Of a DNA stretch of 64,000 nucleotides, positions 63,761 through 64,000 are shown piece by piece (the stretch's first letter is position 1; each line of letters starts with the position of its first letter). A program made the position numbers and the translations under genes. The DNA is from Microbacterium murale (lineage in GTDB: Bacteria; Actinomycetota; Actinomycetes; Actinomycetales; Microbacteriaceae), in contig NZ_JAUSXK010000001.1 in assembly GCF_030815955.1 (NCBI RefSeq), positions 3,100,001-3,164,000 of the forward strand, written 5' to 3'. Under the pieces are notes generated by a model. The model made no database searches. It was not told the origin of the DNA and worked only from the letters and a program-made list of their open reading frames with translations.

Positions 63761-64000
63761 CCGGCGTAGGTCTCGACGTTCGTGACCTCGACGGAGATCG
63801 ACTTGCCGTTCGGCGCCTCGTAGCTGGTCTTCTCGCCGACCTTCAGGCCGAGGATCGCCTGCCCGAGCGGGCTGGCCTCGCTGTAGACGTCCACGTCGCT
63901 TCCGGATGCCGCGATCTCGCGACTGCCGAGGAGGAAGATCTCTTCGCCACCGGCGACGAGCGCCGTGACGACGGTGCCGGGCTCGACGATTCCGCGGCTG
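63757..64000 (-). CDS. greA: Transcription elongation factor GreA, 5' end cut by window
   Basis: The minus-strand frame open to the right edge ends in TAG (63757-63759) and encodes about 80 C-terminal residues: EIFLLGSREIAASGSDVDVY, SEASPLGQAILG and SYEAPNGKSISVEV. This is the C-terminal domain of GreA, which rescues backtracked RNA polymerase by stimulating cleavage of the transcript. The family is about 165 residues long, so half the gene, with the coiled-coil domain, lies outside. It overlaps the end of convergent ilvA by two bases, with no terminator between. Confidence 0.93.
   Translation of the reverse strand, partial: SRGIVEPGTVVTALVAGGEEIFLLGSREIAASGSDVDVYSEASPLGQAILGLKVGEKTSYEAPNGKSISVEVTNVETYAG

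Overview
The window is GC-rich actinobacterial chromosome, most like a Microbacteriaceae member (Microbacterium or a close relative). This rests on the GTP-type PEP carboxykinase, the eno / FtsB-like / DUF501 / subtilase / type II NADH dehydrogenase neighbourhood, frequent GTG starts, very tight gene packing and many ATGA/TGATG overlaps. It looks like core plus metabolic-accessory chromosome. I saw no phage, transposase, IS end, integrase, CRISPR array or rRNA. No gap between genes exceeds about 250 bases. Both edge genes are cut: pckG (5' part missing) and greA (5' part missing).

Layout. 1-6.5 kb: the end of pckG faces a minus-strand unit of small HTH protein, ABC exporter, formylglycine-generating enzyme and sulfatase. 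6.6-9 kb: an S66 peptidase and an MHS-family transporter. 9-15.2 kb: a carbohydrate ABC importer with a GH35 beta-galactosidase and a divergent LacI regulator; two operator copies lie over the shared promoter. 15.3-20.9 kb: a membrane protein, the FMN-riboswitch-controlled ribD-ribE-ribBA-ribH operon, an Fpg/Nei glycosylase and a GNAT enzyme. 21-26 kb: mfd (broken by a one-base frameshift), a methyltransferase and a gamma-carbonic-anhydrase-like protein. 26-34.7 kb: gdhA, ppc, nhaA, mazG, hisS and an SGNH hydrolase. 34.7-40.4 kb: VOC protein, AraC regulator, a frameshifted APC permease, a DUF4442 protein, and a YtrA-type GntR / DUF1648 / CPBP operon. 40.5-48.9 kb: O-methyltransferase, then a polyol-dehydrogenase / ABC importer / glycerophosphodiesterase operon, an MgtC-like protein, a HAD phosphatase and a SorC-family regulator. 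49-54.3 kb: eno, FtsB-like, DUF501, mycosin-like subtilase, ndh. 54.3-64 kb: an ArsR/SRPBCC/VOC operon, a tRNA with UAA anticodon, a PLP racemase-fold enzyme with a sugar-lactone oxidase, LemA, a lipid- or membrane-anchored hypothetical protein, an AlkX/YcaQ-type crosslink glycosylase, an AI-2E-family exporter, ilvA and the end of greA.

How they work together. Two complete sugar or polyol uptake systems each come with a hydrolase and a dedicated regulator. The second is the most interesting: the SorC-type regulator gene at 47.9 kb and the dehydrogenase operon 6.6 kb away share the same 14-base inverted repeat, in both places as a weak-plus-strong pair exactly 21 bases apart. That ties regulator, HAD phosphatase, importer, phosphodiesterase and dehydrogenase into one probable catabolic regulon for a phosphodiester-linked or phosphorylated polyol. 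Both PEP-oxaloacetate enzymes (pckG and ppc) and gdhA are also here. Most convergent gene ends share a long, GC-rich, U-tract-free hairpin.
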